Below are positions 32,022-40,958 of a DNA stretch of 41,412 bases, piece after piece. Location: assembly GCA_030152805.1 (NCBI GenBank), contig JASLIG010000019.1:1-41412 (forward strand), given 5' to 3'. The DNA comes from Solirubrobacterales bacterium. GTDB lineage: Bacteria; Actinomycetota; Thermoleophilia; Solirubrobacterales; 70-9. Position 1 is the stretch's first letter. Each line of letters begins with the position of its first letter. A program made the position numbers and the translations under genes. Below the pieces are notes generated by a model. The model was not told the origin of the DNA. It was given only the letters and a program-made list of their open reading frames with translations, and searched no databases.

Positions 32022-33917
32022 ATGAGCCGACCGCAGGACAGCCGCCTGCCCTACCTGCCCGGCATCGATGCTCTGCGCGCTATTGCGGTGCTGGCGGTCT
32101 TCCTCTACCACGCCGGCGTCGGCTGGATGCCCGGCGGCTTTCTAGGCGTCGACGTCTTCTTCGTGATCAGCGGCTACCTGATCACCTCGCTGCTGCTCAG
32201 CGAGCGGCAGCGCACGGGCGCGGTCCGCCTCGGCCAGTTCTGGCTGCGCCGGGCGCGGCGGCTGCTGCCCGCGGTCGGCGTGATGATTGCGGTGACGATG
32301 ATCGTCGCCGCAATCGTCGAGCCCGAGCGGATGGCCGAGCTGCGCGGCGACGCGATCGCCTCGCTCGCCTACGTCGCCAACTGGCACTTCGTCTTCGAGC
32401 ACCAGTCCTACTTCGATCAGTTCCAGCGGCCCTCGCTGTTCCGCCACCTCTGGTCGCTCTCGGTCGAGGAGCAGTTCTACCTCCTCTGGCCGCTCGCCTT
32501 CGCCGGGGGGATGGCGCTGTTCGGGCGCAAGCGGCTGCTGGTCGGAGTGCTCGCCGGCGCCATCGCCTCGCTGGCGCTGACCTGGTTCCTCTTCGACCCC
32601 AACGACGCCTCGCGCGTCTACTACGGCACCGACACCCACGCCGCCGGCCTGCTGATCGGGGTCGCGCTGGCGCTGGTCTGGAGCCCCTGGCGGCTACGGC
32701 GCGCCGAACCGGGCCGCTGGTGCGGCCCCGTGCTCGACGCCGCCGGCGTCCTCGCGCTCGCCTACCTGGTGCTCAGCTTCCTGCGGGTGGACGACTACGA
32801 CCTCGCCCTCTTCCACGGCGGCTATCTCTGGATCGCCCTCGCCGCGGCAGCCGTGATCGCGGTCCTCGCGCATCCGAGCGCGCGCTTCGGCGGACTGCTC
32901 GCCCAAGCGCCGATGGTCTGGCTCGGCCTGCGCAGCTACAGCTTCTACCTCTGGCACTGGCCGGTGCTCGCGCTGTCGCGGCCCGGGATCGACCTCCCGC
33001 TGCCACGCGGCGTGCTGATCCCGCTGCAGCTCCTCGCCGTGCTGGTGCTGGCGGACCTCTCCTATCGCTTCGTCGAGCTGCCCTTCCGCGGCAAGCGCAA
33101 GCTGCTCTCGCTGCCGGACGGCTGGTTGCGGGCGGGACGACCGGCCCTGGCTTTCTCCGTGGTCGCGATCGTCGCCCTGGTCGGCTGGAGCGGGATCGTC
33201 TCGAGCCGCAGCGCGCCCAACGTCGCCGCCGCCTCGACGGCCGAATTCGCGAAGGTGAGGGCGCAACCAGTATCCAGTCGTAACGCGTTGTCCGTGCGTT
33301 ACCCGGAAAAAGCGTCACGCCCGGTGAAGGAGCGGCGGGGCAAGCCGCCGCGTATCGTCGCCTTCGGCGACTCGGTGATGATCGGCGCCAGGGACAGGCT
33401 GGCGGCGCGTTTCGGGCCGCGCTTCTCGATGAACGCCAGGGTGGGACGCCAGGCGGACGAATTCGTCGCGCTGGCGCGGCGGCTGAAGCGCCGCGGCGGC
33501 TACGTCGACGCCCTGGTCATCCAGATGGGCAACAACGGCCCCCTGTACGGCGACGAGCTGGAGGATCTGCGCAAGGCGACCTCGGAGGTGGGCGAGCTCT
33601 TCCTCGTCACCGACCACGCGCCCGTCTCCTGGCAGGACGAGTCCAACCACGCCCTGGAGGAAGCAGACGCCACCTGGCCCCACACGACCCTGATCGATTG
33701 GGCCTCCGTTGCCGCCGCCCACGAGAACCTGCTCTGGGACGGCATCCACCTAACCCCCGCCGGCGCCGGCGTATACACCCGCCTGATCGTTCGCTCAGTC
33801 GGCTATGGATACAACTCGAACTCGTGTTCGCCGACTCGAACGTCATCGCCGGGCTCAAAGCCGGCGGCGCGGAGGGCGGCGACGACGCCGATCTCGTTGA
33901 GGCGCTGCTCCAGGTAG
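32022..33917 (+). CDS. Membrane O-acyltransferase (acyltransferase-3) fused to SGNH domain
   Basis: 631 residues. The N-terminal ~370 residues form the OafA-type acyltransferase-3 membrane domain with about ten spans: LPGIDALRAIAVLAVFLYHA, LGVDVFFVISGYLITSLLLS, the Arg-rich loop FWLRRARRLLPAV, and HLWSLSVEEQFYLLWPL. The C-terminal part (about 425-590) is an extracytoplasmic SGNH hydrolase-like domain with VAFGDSVMIG, QMGNNG and the Asp/His pair in WDGIHLTPAG. Such fusions O-acetylate cell-surface glycans or peptidoglycan. The last 38 codons run antisense over the end of obgE and look unrelated to the domain, so the stop may have been lost. It interrupts the normal obgE-proB adjacency. Confidence 0.9.
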   Translation: MSRPQDSRLPYLPGIDALRAIAVLAVFLYHAGVGWMPGGFLGVDVFFVISGYLITSLLLSERQRTGAVRLGQFWLRRARRLLPAVGVMIAVTMIVAAIVEPERMAELRGDAIASLAYVANWHFVFEHQSYFDQFQRPSLFRHLWSLSVEEQFYLLWPLAFAGGMALFGRKRLLVGVLAGAIASLALTWFLFDPNDASRVYYGTDTHAAGLLIGVALALVWSPWRLRRAEPGRWCGPVLDAAGVLALAYLVLSFLRVDDYDLALFHGGYLWIALAAAAVIAVLAHPSARFGGLLAQAPMVWLGLRSYSFYLWHWPVLALSRPGIDLPLPRGVLIPLQLLAVLVLADLSYRFVELPFRGKRKLLSLPDGWLRAGRPALAFSVVAIVALVGWSGIVSSRSAPNVAAASTAEFAKVRAQPVSSRNALSVRYPEKASRPVKERRGKPPRIVAFGDSVMIGARDRLAARFGPRFSMNARVGRQADEFVALARRLKRRGGYVDALVIQMGNNGPLYGDELEDLRKATSEVGELFLVTDHAPVSWQDESNHALEEADATWPHTTLIDWASVAAAHENLLWDGIHLTPAGAGVYTRLIVRSVGYGYNSNSCSPTRTSSPGSKPAARRAATTPISLRRCSR

Positions 33918-35095
33918 GCGAGCGCCTCTTCGTTGGCGATGTCGTGGCGCTCGAAGAGCAGCTCGACGCCGCGGCCGGTGACGCGGTAGGCGCCGTCGTC
34001 CTCGCGCTCGACCGAGTAGCCGCCCTCGCCGACGGGCCGGTAGACACGGTGCTCGGCCTCGAATTCCTGGCCCTGCTCGGGAGCTCCCTCGGGAGGGGCC
34101 GGAGGCGTCGTCGGAAGGGAAGAAAGGATCCGGTCGCGCAGCTCACCGAGGCCCTCGCCCGTCGCCGAGGAGGCCGCTAGGACGCCCAGCCGGCCGTCGC
34201 CCACTCGCTTCCGCCACTCGGCCAGGGCCACCTCGATCTCGTCCTCGGGCAGCAGGTCGCGCTTAGAGAGCAGGACCAGCTCGGGCAGCACGTCGAGACC
34301 GGCGCCGTAGGACGACAGCTCCGCCCGCACGGCCTCGTAGTTCGCCGCCGGATCGCCCTCCAGGGGGGCCAGCTCGACCAAGTGCACCAGCATCGCGCAG
34401 CGCTCCACGTGGGCGAGGAACTCGTGCCCCAGACCCGCCCCCTCGGCCGCCCCTTCGATCAACCCCGGGATATCGGCGACGATCGCCTGCCGCTCGTCGC
34501 TCTCCATCGTCCCCAGCACCGGCGAGATCGTCGTGAAGGGATAGTCGGCCACCTTCGGCGCCGCCCGCGTCAACCGCCCCAGCAACGAGGACTTCCCCGC
34601 GTTCGGCAACCCAATGAGACCCACGTCCGCCAGCAACTTCAAGCGCAGCTCGATCCACCCCTCCTCCCCGCCCGTCCCCTTCTCGGCAAACCGCGGCGCC
34701 TGCCGCGTCGAGTTCGCGAACCGCTTGTTCCCATGCCCACCCCGCCCCGCATGAGCAACCACAGCCCGCTGCCCGGCCTCGACCAGATCGATCCGACTCC
34801 CATCGACAGCCTCAGCCTGCGTGCCAGCAGGAACCAAGATCTCCCGATCCTCCCCCCTGGCGCCATGGCGATTGGACCCTTCCCCATGCTTACCCCGCCC
34901 ACCCCCCAAGTGCTTGCTCCCCTTCAGAGCAGCGAGGTCCCGCTTCGAAGCGTCGCAAACAAGCACAACGTCCCCGCCATGGCCGCCGTCTCCACCATCA
35001 GGCCCACCCCGAGGCACATGAGCCTCCCGCCGAAACGAAATGCACCCGTTCCCTCCGGCCCCACCCTCGACCCAGATCTTCGCCCTGTCATACAT
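33803..35095 (-). CDS. obgE: GTPase ObgE/CgtA
   Basis: Ribosome-associated GTPase linked to 50S assembly and stress control. 430 residues: glycine-rich Obg domain 1-157 (IWVEGGAGGNGCISFRREAH), G domain with G1 GLPNAGKSS 162-170, FTTISPVLG, DIPGLIEGA and LSKRD, then the C-terminal OCT domain (VYRPVGEGGYSVERED ... HEFELYP). The first ~170 codons favour G- and T-ending triplets (GGG, CGG), unlike the C-ending remainder. The 3' end overlaps the acyltransferase reading frame by 115 nt, convergently. It follows rpmA after 82 nt that contain a hairpin. Confidence 0.97.
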   Translation of the reverse strand: MYDRAKIWVEGGAGGNGCISFRREAHVPRGGPDGGDGGHGGDVVLVCDASKRDLAALKGSKHLGGGRGKHGEGSNRHGARGEDREILVPAGTQAEAVDGSRIDLVEAGQRAVVAHAGRGGHGNKRFANSTRQAPRFAEKGTGGEEGWIELRLKLLADVGLIGLPNAGKSSLLGRLTRAAPKVADYPFTTISPVLGTMESDERQAIVADIPGLIEGAAEGAGLGHEFLAHVERCAMLVHLVELAPLEGDPAANYEAVRAELSSYGAGLDVLPELVLLSKRDLLPEDEIEVALAEWRKRVGDGRLGVLAASSATGEGLGELRDRILSSLPTTPPAPPEGAPEQGQEFEAEHRVYRPVGEGGYSVEREDDGAYRVTGRGVELLFERHDIANEEALAYLEQRLNEIGVVAALRAAGFEPGDDVRVGEHEFELYP

Positions 35096-35143
35096 GAGCT
35101 AAGGAGAGTAATTCGGCTCTGCAGACCGAGCGCCGAGGAGCCT

Positions 35144-35168
35144 GGGAGGGCACCGGGTACCCCCTCCC
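35144..35168 (-). repeat. Intergenic hairpin between rpmA and obgE (matches 30806-30828)
   Basis: GGGAGGG and CCCTCCC arms with plus-strand loop CACCGGGTACC. Both the arms and most of the loop match the hairpin between proB and proA, so the two belong to one small family used in intergenic spaces of this cluster. Confidence 0.65.
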
Positions 35169-35177
35169 GCTTTGGTT

Positions 35178-35432
35178 CTAGGAGTCCTGAAGAACCGAAA
35201 TAGTGCGGCCCTTCCGAGAGGGCTTGAAGTCAACCGTCCCGGCACGAGCAGCAAAGATCGTGTGATCGCGTCCGAGCCCGGTCCCCTCGCCGGGCCAGAA
35301 CCGCGTGCCCCGCTGGCGCACGATGATCTCGCCGCCGGAGACCTTCTGGCCCGCGAAGACCTTGACCCCAAGCATGTTGGGGTTGGATTCACGTCCGTTG
35401 CGGCTGGAGCCGAGTCCCTTCTTATGAGCCAT
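35178..35432 (-). CDS. rpmA: 50S ribosomal protein L27
   Basis: 84 residues: MAHKKGLGSSRNGRESNPNM, then LGVKVFAGQKVSGGEIIVRQ, RGTRFWPGEGTGLGRDHTIF and a basic end. This is the standard L27, whose N-terminus reaches the peptidyl-transferase centre; here the mature N-terminus begins directly (AHKKG), with no Firmicutes-type cleaved extension. The ATG lies inside the last codons of rplU (11-nt overlap). Confidence 0.98.
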   Translation of the reverse strand: MAHKKGLGSSRNGRESNPNMLGVKVFAGQKVSGGEIIVRQRGTRFWPGEGTGLGRDHTIFAARAGTVDFKPSRKGRTISVLQDS

Positions 35433-35961
35433 CGTCAGAATCCTTTTTAGCAGCAGGTTTCGCTTTCGGCGCTTTCGTCCCCGCTTTTTTCGGTTTGGCT
35501 GCAGGTTTTTTAGCGGCGGCTTTGGCCGGAGCTTTTTTCGCTTTCGCCGGGGCTTTTTTGGCGGCTGGTTTTTTAGCAGCAGCCGGTTTCTTCTCAGCAG
35601 CCGGTTTCTCCGCCGGCTCCTCTTTTTTCGCCGCTGCCGGTTTGCGCCCCAGCAGTTTGACCTCGACCACCTCGAGCTTGGTCAGCTCGGAGCGGTGACC
35701 GGCGCGGCGCCGGTAGCCCTTCTTCGGCTTGTATTTGAAGACCTTGATCTTGGGGCCGCGCAGGTGCTCGGCGACGGTCGCCTCGACCTTGACCTTCTCC
35801 AGCTCTTTGGCGCCGGCGACGACCTCTTTGTCGCGGAAGAGAACCGGGCGCAGCGAGACTTTCTCACCCTCTTTGGCGCTGAGGCGGTCGACGAGCAGCG
35901 AGGTGCCCACCTCGACCTTGTACTGCTTGCCCCCGGTCTCTATGACTGCGTACGTGTTCAT
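35422..35961 (-). CDS. rplU: 50S ribosomal protein L21 with long Lys/Ala/Pro tail
   Basis: 179 residues. Residues 1-104 are ordinary L21 (MNTYAVIETGGKQYKVEVGT, RPVLFRDKEV, KIKVFKYKPKKGYRRRAGHR, LEVVEVKLL). Residues about 107-179 are a histone-H1-like tail of AAKK, PAAKK and APAKAKK units with an acidic end DSDDGS. Most L21 proteins stop near 103. The tail lysines are nearly all AAA, so the DNA has A6 and longer A-rich runs unlike its neighbours. The tail could bind rRNA or DNA. The ATG overlaps the rng stop (ATGA). Confidence 0.96.
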   Translation of the reverse strand: MNTYAVIETGGKQYKVEVGTSLLVDRLSAKEGEKVSLRPVLFRDKEVVAGAKELEKVKVEATVAEHLRGPKIKVFKYKPKKGYRRRAGHRSELTKLEVVEVKLLGRKPAAAKKEEPAEKPAAEKKPAAAKKPAAKKAPAKAKKAPAKAAAKKPAAKPKKAGTKAPKAKPAAKKDSDDGS

Positions 35962-37799
35962 TCGTCCTTTTTGCCCTGGCTTGAGCTGGACCTGCCGCGA
36001 CCGCCCCTGCGGCCGCGACGGCGACTGCGCGAGGGCGAAGATTCTAGCTGGGAGCCGTTTTCCTCGCCGCCAGCGCCGTTGGGCGACTCGCCCTCGGGCA
36101 GGGACGCCACCGCGGCGGCCCGCTCGACCCGCTCGATCCGCACCAGTTTGCGCTCGCCGACGAAGCGACCGCCACCGGTGACGCTGACGATGTAGGAGTC
36201 GACGCGGGCGACGGCGTCGTCGGCGTTGTACATGTGCGGCTCGTCGATTTTGACCAGCACCTCCTCGCCGACCTTGAAGGGCAGCGCCCTCTCCTCGATC
36301 TCGGCGCGGCTGCCGGTCTCGACGACTTTGAAGGTGTCGATCGGCAGCGCGTCGCCGCCCTCGAAGTGGAACTGCTTGGCGGTCTCCTCCTCGAGCTCGG
36401 CCAGGCCACTCTCGGGGTCGATCAGCTCGGCGGCGACCTTGGGATGCACGCGAATCAGCAGCGCCGCGGCGTCCTTTGCCCCGGCGGCGATGTCCGGCAA
36501 GCGGCGCATCGCGTCGAGTGCCACGGTCTCAGCCGAGAGCACGACGCCTTCGCCCTCGCAGGTCGGGCAGGGCACGGTGAGAATCTCGCGCACCCCGTCG
36601 GTGACGTTCTGGCGGGTCATCTCGACCAGGCCGAGCGGCGAGACCTCGACCACGTAGCTCTTCGACTTGTCGGTGTCGAGCGCTTTGCGCAGCGTTTTCA
36701 GCACCTTGTCGCGGTTGCGGGCCCGCGCCATGTCGATGAAATCGATGACGATGATGCCGCCGATGTCGCGCAGGCGCAGCTGCCGCACCGCCTCGTCGGC
36801 CGCCTCGGTGTTGACCCGGGTGATCGTCTCCTCTAGGCCGCCTTTGCCGCGGCCGGTGAAGCTGCCGCTGTTGACGTCGATCACGGTCAGCGCCTCGGCG
36901 TAGTCGATGATCAGGTAGCCGCCCGAGGCGAGGTCGACTCGCTTGCCGAGCGTCGACTCGATCTCCGTATCGATCCCCCACTTCTCGAACAGCGGCTTGC
37001 GCGCCTCGTAGAGCTCGACCCCATCGACCAGCTCCGGCGCGGTGCGCTGGAAGAAGCTGGTCACCCGTTCGTACTGCTTGGGCGAGTCGATGATCGCTTT
37101 TTCGAAGTCGCTGAGGAAGACGTCGCGCAGCACCCGCACCGGCAGGTCGGCCTCTTGGAAAATGAGATCCGGCGCCTCGATCTGCTCGCTGCGCCGTTCG
37201 AGCACCTCGTTGAGCTTGTGCAGGTAGCCGATCTCGCGCACGAAGTCCGCCTTTTTGGCCCCGTGTGCGGCGGTGCGGACGATCAGCCCCCCAGGGCCTT
37301 TGTAGGTACGGTCGACCATCTTGCGCAGGCGATCGCGCTCGGAATCGCCGAGTCGCCGGCTGACGCCGACACCGCTGCCCTGCGGCGCGTAGACCAGGTA
37401 GCGGCCGGCGATCGAGACGTTCATCGAGAGCCGCGCGCCCTTCGACTTCAGCGGGTCCTTGACCACCTGCACGACGATCTCCTGCCCCGGTTTGATCAGC
37501 TCGTCGATCCGGCGGCCTTTGCCGCGGCCTCGCCGCGGCGCCTGTTCCCCGTTGGGCAGGACGATCTCGTCGACGTGGAGAAAGCCGTTGCGCTCGAGGC
37601 CGATGTCGACGAAGGCGGCCTCCATGCCGGGCAGGACGTTGTCGACCTTGCCCTTGTAGATGTTGCCGACGATCGAGCGCCGGCCGCGGCGCTCGATGTA
37701 GAGCTCCGCGACGTCGCGTTTGCCGCCTTTCGTCTTCGACTCGAGTACGGCCACGCGGGTCTCGCCGCGATCGGCGGAAACCAGAATTGTCTTTTTCAT
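35958..37799 (-). CDS. rng: Ribonuclease E/G family endoribonuclease
   Basis: 613 residues. S1-type RNA-binding part near 36-125 (RSIVGNIYKGKVDNVLPGME, AAFVDIGLERNGFLHVDEIV), the RNase H-like and DNase I-like catalytic core with FEKAIIDSPKQYERV, LIIDYAEALTVIDVNSGSFT and GGIIVIDFIDMARARNRDKV (Mg-binding Asp residues), and the zinc-link CPTCEGEG. There is no long N-terminal or C-terminal degradosome region, only a basic tail (SRSRRRGRRGGRGRSSSSQG), so it is nearer RNase G length. It processes rRNA and mRNA. It heads the rng-rplU-rpmA group. Confidence 0.95.
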   Translation of the reverse strand: MKKTILVSADRGETRVAVLESKTKGGKRDVAELYIERRGRRSIVGNIYKGKVDNVLPGMEAAFVDIGLERNGFLHVDEIVLPNGEQAPRRGRGKGRRIDELIKPGQEIVVQVVKDPLKSKGARLSMNVSIAGRYLVYAPQGSGVGVSRRLGDSERDRLRKMVDRTYKGPGGLIVRTAAHGAKKADFVREIGYLHKLNEVLERRSEQIEAPDLIFQEADLPVRVLRDVFLSDFEKAIIDSPKQYERVTSFFQRTAPELVDGVELYEARKPLFEKWGIDTEIESTLGKRVDLASGGYLIIDYAEALTVIDVNSGSFTGRGKGGLEETITRVNTEAADEAVRQLRLRDIGGIIVIDFIDMARARNRDKVLKTLRKALDTDKSKSYVVEVSPLGLVEMTRQNVTDGVREILTVPCPTCEGEGVVLSAETVALDAMRRLPDIAAGAKDAAALLIRVHPKVAAELIDPESGLAELEEETAKQFHFEGGDALPIDTFKVVETGSRAEIEERALPFKVGEEVLVKIDEPHMYNADDAVARVDSYIVSVTGGGRFVGERKLVRIERVERAAAVASLPEGESPNGAGGEENGSQLESSPSRSRRRGRRGGRGRSSSSQGKKDE

Positions 37800-37850
37800 C
37801 AGTTAGCTCAGTTCAGAGTAGGTACGCACGCCGGGGCCCCCTTCGAGGGG

Positions 37851-39047
37851 TCACCAGGCGAACCTGCCTTTCTGGCTGAGCCGCGCTTGCATGTGGATGC
37901 TCTGCAGGACCCCGACCGCAAGGAAGGTCGCCAAGACAGACGACCCGCCGTAGCTCATCAGCGGCAGGGGGATCCCGGTGATCGGCATGATCCCGAGGTT
38001 CATTCCCACGTTGACGAAGACCTGGAAGAGCAGCATGGCGGCGATGCCACCTGCCACCAGGGTCCCATAGGAGTTCTTCGAGAGCGTCACAATCCGCAGC
38101 GCCCGCCAGATCAGCAGGGCGTAAAGGGATAGGACCAACGCGGCTCCGATGAATCCGTAGCGCTCACCGATCACGGCGAAGATGAAGTCGGTGTGCCGCT
38201 CTGGAACGAAGTTGAGCCGCGTCTGAGTGGCCCGATCGCCCCGTCCGGTCTTCTCCCCGGAACCGATGGCGATCTTGGCCTGATTTTGCTGGTAGCCCGC
38301 GTCGGCGGGGTCCGCGCTGGGATTCAGGAAAGAGGTGAGCCTCTGCTCCTGATATTCCTTCAAAACGGGCGTCCCGACTGCGGGCGCCACGACGAGGACC
38401 GCCACTGTCAAAGCGACGAAGGCCGCGCCGATCACCGCGAAGTGCGTCCAGCGGACGCCCCCCACGTACATCACGGCGAGGGTGATTGCCCCGAACACCA
38501 GGGCGGTGCCGAGGTCCGGCTGCAGGAAGACGAGAGCAGCCGGCGCCAGGCCGAGGCAGAGGTAGCGCACCGTGCGCTGCCACTCCGACCCTTTCCTGGC
38601 ACCATCGATGAGAAAGCCGGCAAGGGCCAAGACGAGCAGCACCTTGCCTAGCTCCGATGGCTGGAAGCTGAAGAAGGGAAGTTCGAAGGCGCGCCGCGAG
38701 CCGCGCGCGGCGAAGCCGAAGACGAAGACGAGCGAGATGCTGACGCAGAGGAATGTATAGATGCCGACCCGCAGCTCGCGGAAGCGTGAATAGTCGATGC
38801 GGGTGAGCAGGTACATGCCGACGATCCCGAGCACGCCGTAGATCGCCTGCCGGTCCACGTAGTAATACGGGTTGCCGGGGACGTCGTGCGTCGTGGCCTG
38901 CGCCAGGGTGAAAACGCTGAAGGCGGCGAGGGCGGCCGCGGACAGCCCCAGCATGCCGTCCATATAGGGCAGGCCGAGGCGCTCGGCAATGCCGGGATGG
39001 ACGGCGAAGGGCTCGGGACGGGCGCGGCGTGCGCGGGTCGCGTACAT
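37851..39047 (-). CDS. rodA: Rod-shape SEDS glycosyltransferase RodA
   Basis: Polymerises lipid II with PBP2 during side-wall growth. 398 residues and about ten spans: RGSRRAFELPFFSFQPSELG, FLQPDLGTALVFGAI, the external loop AKIAIGSGEKTGRGD and FVPERHTDFIFAVIGERYGF, and the closing PITGIPLPLMSYGGSSVLAT. These are the SEDS signatures. FtsW is the alternative, but the directly upstream PBP2 favours RodA. The ATG shares one base with the mrdA stop (TGATG). Confidence 0.95.
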   Translation of the reverse strand: MYATRARRARPEPFAVHPGIAERLGLPYMDGMLGLSAAALAAFSVFTLAQATTHDVPGNPYYYVDRQAIYGVLGIVGMYLLTRIDYSRFRELRVGIYTFLCVSISLVFVFGFAARGSRRAFELPFFSFQPSELGKVLLVLALAGFLIDGARKGSEWQRTVRYLCLGLAPAALVFLQPDLGTALVFGAITLAVMYVGGVRWTHFAVIGAAFVALTVAVLVVAPAVGTPVLKEYQEQRLTSFLNPSADPADAGYQQNQAKIAIGSGEKTGRGDRATQTRLNFVPERHTDFIFAVIGERYGFIGAALVLSLYALLIWRALRIVTLSKNSYGTLVAGGIAAMLLFQVFVNVGMNLGIMPITGIPLPLMSYGGSSVLATFLAVGVLQSIHMQARLSQKGRFAW

Positions 39048-40882
39048 CAGCCCGGACTGCCTCCGTTGGGACCGGCCGACGCGGTCGCGTGCTTGTCGAA
39101 ATAGGCTTCGAGAATCTGGAGAGCGGCCGGCGCGGCTGCTTCGGCACCGAAACCTCCTTCCTCGATCGTAACGGCTGTGACGATTTTGGGGTTCGGGTAG
39201 GGCGCGAGGACGATGTACCAGGACTGATCGGCGTGCCCGTCCCGTTGCGCCGTACCGGTCTTGCCGGCGACCGGGATCGGGAAGCCGCCGAAGACTTCGT
39301 AGGAGGTGCCTTCCGGCGCCTGCGCCGCGTCGTGCAGTCCTTCGAGGATAGCGGCGCGATACTCGGGGTCGATCTTGACCTGGCGGCGCGCCGGCGGCGC
39401 GAATTCCTTCAGCACCCGGCCGGCGGCGTCCGTCACTTCCCTGCCGACATGCGGCGTAACGACCGTGCCGCCGTTGCCGAGGGTCGCGTAGGCGATCGCC
39501 ATCTGCAGCGGGTTCGTCTGCAGGTCACCCTGACCGGTTGCCAGCTGGATGTTGTCGCCCGCGGACCAGGGACGATCGGTTTCGCCTTCCTCGTAGAGCC
39601 GGTTGCGCCAGTGCCTGCTCGGCAGCAAACCTTCCGCCGCCCCCGGCAGATCGAGGCCGGTGGGCCGCCCGATTCCCAGCCTGTGGGCCCATTCCTGCAG
39701 CTCGTTTTTGTCCCACATGTCGAGTCCGAGTTCGTAGAAGAAGACGTCGGAGGAGACCTGCAGCGCCCGCACCAAACTGACCGTGCCGAAGGCCGCGCCG
39801 CCGGCGTTCTGGAATTTCTGCCCGCCCACTTCGATCAAGCCGCCGTCATAGATCGGCGTCGATGGTGTGATCACGCCGTTTTCGAGCGCCGCCAGGGCGG
39901 TTATGAGCTTGAAGGTCGAGCCCGTTGGATAGAGGCCCGAGATCGCCCGATCAGCAAGCGGCGCCGCCGGGTTGCGGATGAATTCGTCGACCTGCTTCTG
40001 GGTCAGCGGCCGGGTGAAGAGCGCCGGCTCGAAGGTCGGGAAGGAGCCGAGGCCGAGGATTTCGCCCGTGTGCACGTCCATCGTGATGAAGCCGCCAGGC
40101 AGACCCCGAGCCGCCAGCGCCCCCTCGCCGGCAGCCTGGACGTCGGCATCGATCGAGAGTTTGAGGCTGTCCCCCGGCGCCGGCGGCTTGGCCACCAGTC
40201 TGCCGTTCGGAGTCGGCTGACCTAGCGCGTCGACCTGCACGCGGGTCAGGCCGGGCCGCCCGCGCAGGTAGCGGTCGTAGGTGTACTCGACCCCATCCTG
40301 GCCGATCTCGTCGCCCGGCTGCAGAGCGCGGTAGCGCGGTTCCTTCAGCTCTTCCTTGGAGATCTCGCCGACGTTGCCGAGGATGTGGGCGGCGAGCGTG
40401 CCATCGGGATACGCGCGCACGAAGACGTGCTGGACCTCGACCCCGGGAAATCGCTCCTGGTTCTCCTGCAGGTAGTAGACGAGGTAGTGGCCGACGTCGC
40501 GGCGCAGCGTCACCGGCGCCGCCGGGTCGAGCTTCAGCTCTTCGTGCATGGTGCGACGGACGCGGCGCAGGCTGCTGTGGGTGAGATCGGCCAGCTTCGC
40601 CAACTCGGCGCGGCGCTCTGCCGGGTCTTCGGGCAGCTTGCGCGGGTTCACTTGCAGGGCGAGGCTGGTCCGGTTGGCGACCAGCACCTTGCCGCTGCGG
40701 TCGAGGATCTCGCCCCGCGGCGCGCTGGTGCGGTAGGAGCGGGTGCGGTTGTTCTTTGCTTCGGCGAGGTACTTTTCGCCGTCGAGCACCTGCAGCAGCC
40801 AGAGGCGGAAGAAGAGGATCGCGAAGAGGACGACCGCGACGCCGCCGAAGATCGCGATGCGCAGCGCCAGCCGATTGCTCAT
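39047..40882 (-). CDS. mrdA: Penicillin-binding protein 2 (class B transpeptidase)
   Basis: Cross-links new side-wall peptidoglycan with RodA. 611 residues. An N-terminal anchor (IAIFGGVAVVLFAILFFRLW) is followed by the PBP dimerisation region (RSYRTSAPRGEILDRSGKVL) and the transpeptidase domain. The three active-site motifs are visible: GSTFKLI (Ser-x-x-Lys), SSDVFFY and AGKTGTAQ. I chose ATG MSNRLALR, which follows a GAGGA ribosome-binding site; a GTG 14 codons upstream (40924) is possible but weaker. mreC and mreD, its usual upstream neighbours, are not in the next 500 nt. Confidence 0.95.
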   Translation of the reverse strand: MSNRLALRIAIFGGVAVVLFAILFFRLWLLQVLDGEKYLAEAKNNRTRSYRTSAPRGEILDRSGKVLVANRTSLALQVNPRKLPEDPAERRAELAKLADLTHSSLRRVRRTMHEELKLDPAAPVTLRRDVGHYLVYYLQENQERFPGVEVQHVFVRAYPDGTLAAHILGNVGEISKEELKEPRYRALQPGDEIGQDGVEYTYDRYLRGRPGLTRVQVDALGQPTPNGRLVAKPPAPGDSLKLSIDADVQAAGEGALAARGLPGGFITMDVHTGEILGLGSFPTFEPALFTRPLTQKQVDEFIRNPAAPLADRAISGLYPTGSTFKLITALAALENGVITPSTPIYDGGLIEVGGQKFQNAGGAAFGTVSLVRALQVSSDVFFYELGLDMWDKNELQEWAHRLGIGRPTGLDLPGAAEGLLPSRHWRNRLYEEGETDRPWSAGDNIQLATGQGDLQTNPLQMAIAYATLGNGGTVVTPHVGREVTDAAGRVLKEFAPPARRQVKIDPEYRAAILEGLHDAAQAPEGTSYEVFGGFPIPVAGKTGTAQRDGHADQSWYIVLAPYPNPKIVTAVTIEEGGFGAEAAAPAALQILEAYFDKHATASAGPNGGSPG

Positions 40883-40958
40883 CGCCGGTCCTCGCTCATC
40901 GGAGCGCAGGTACATCAGGCGCACCCCAAGCGATCGATTCCGGGTTCTGTGGCGGTGG

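Noticed and set aside
35500..35600. Programmed -1 frameshift at A6G runs in the rplU tail
   Set aside because: The runs are in the phase GCN-AAA-AAA-GCN, not A-AAA-AAG, and no stimulatory hairpin is evident.
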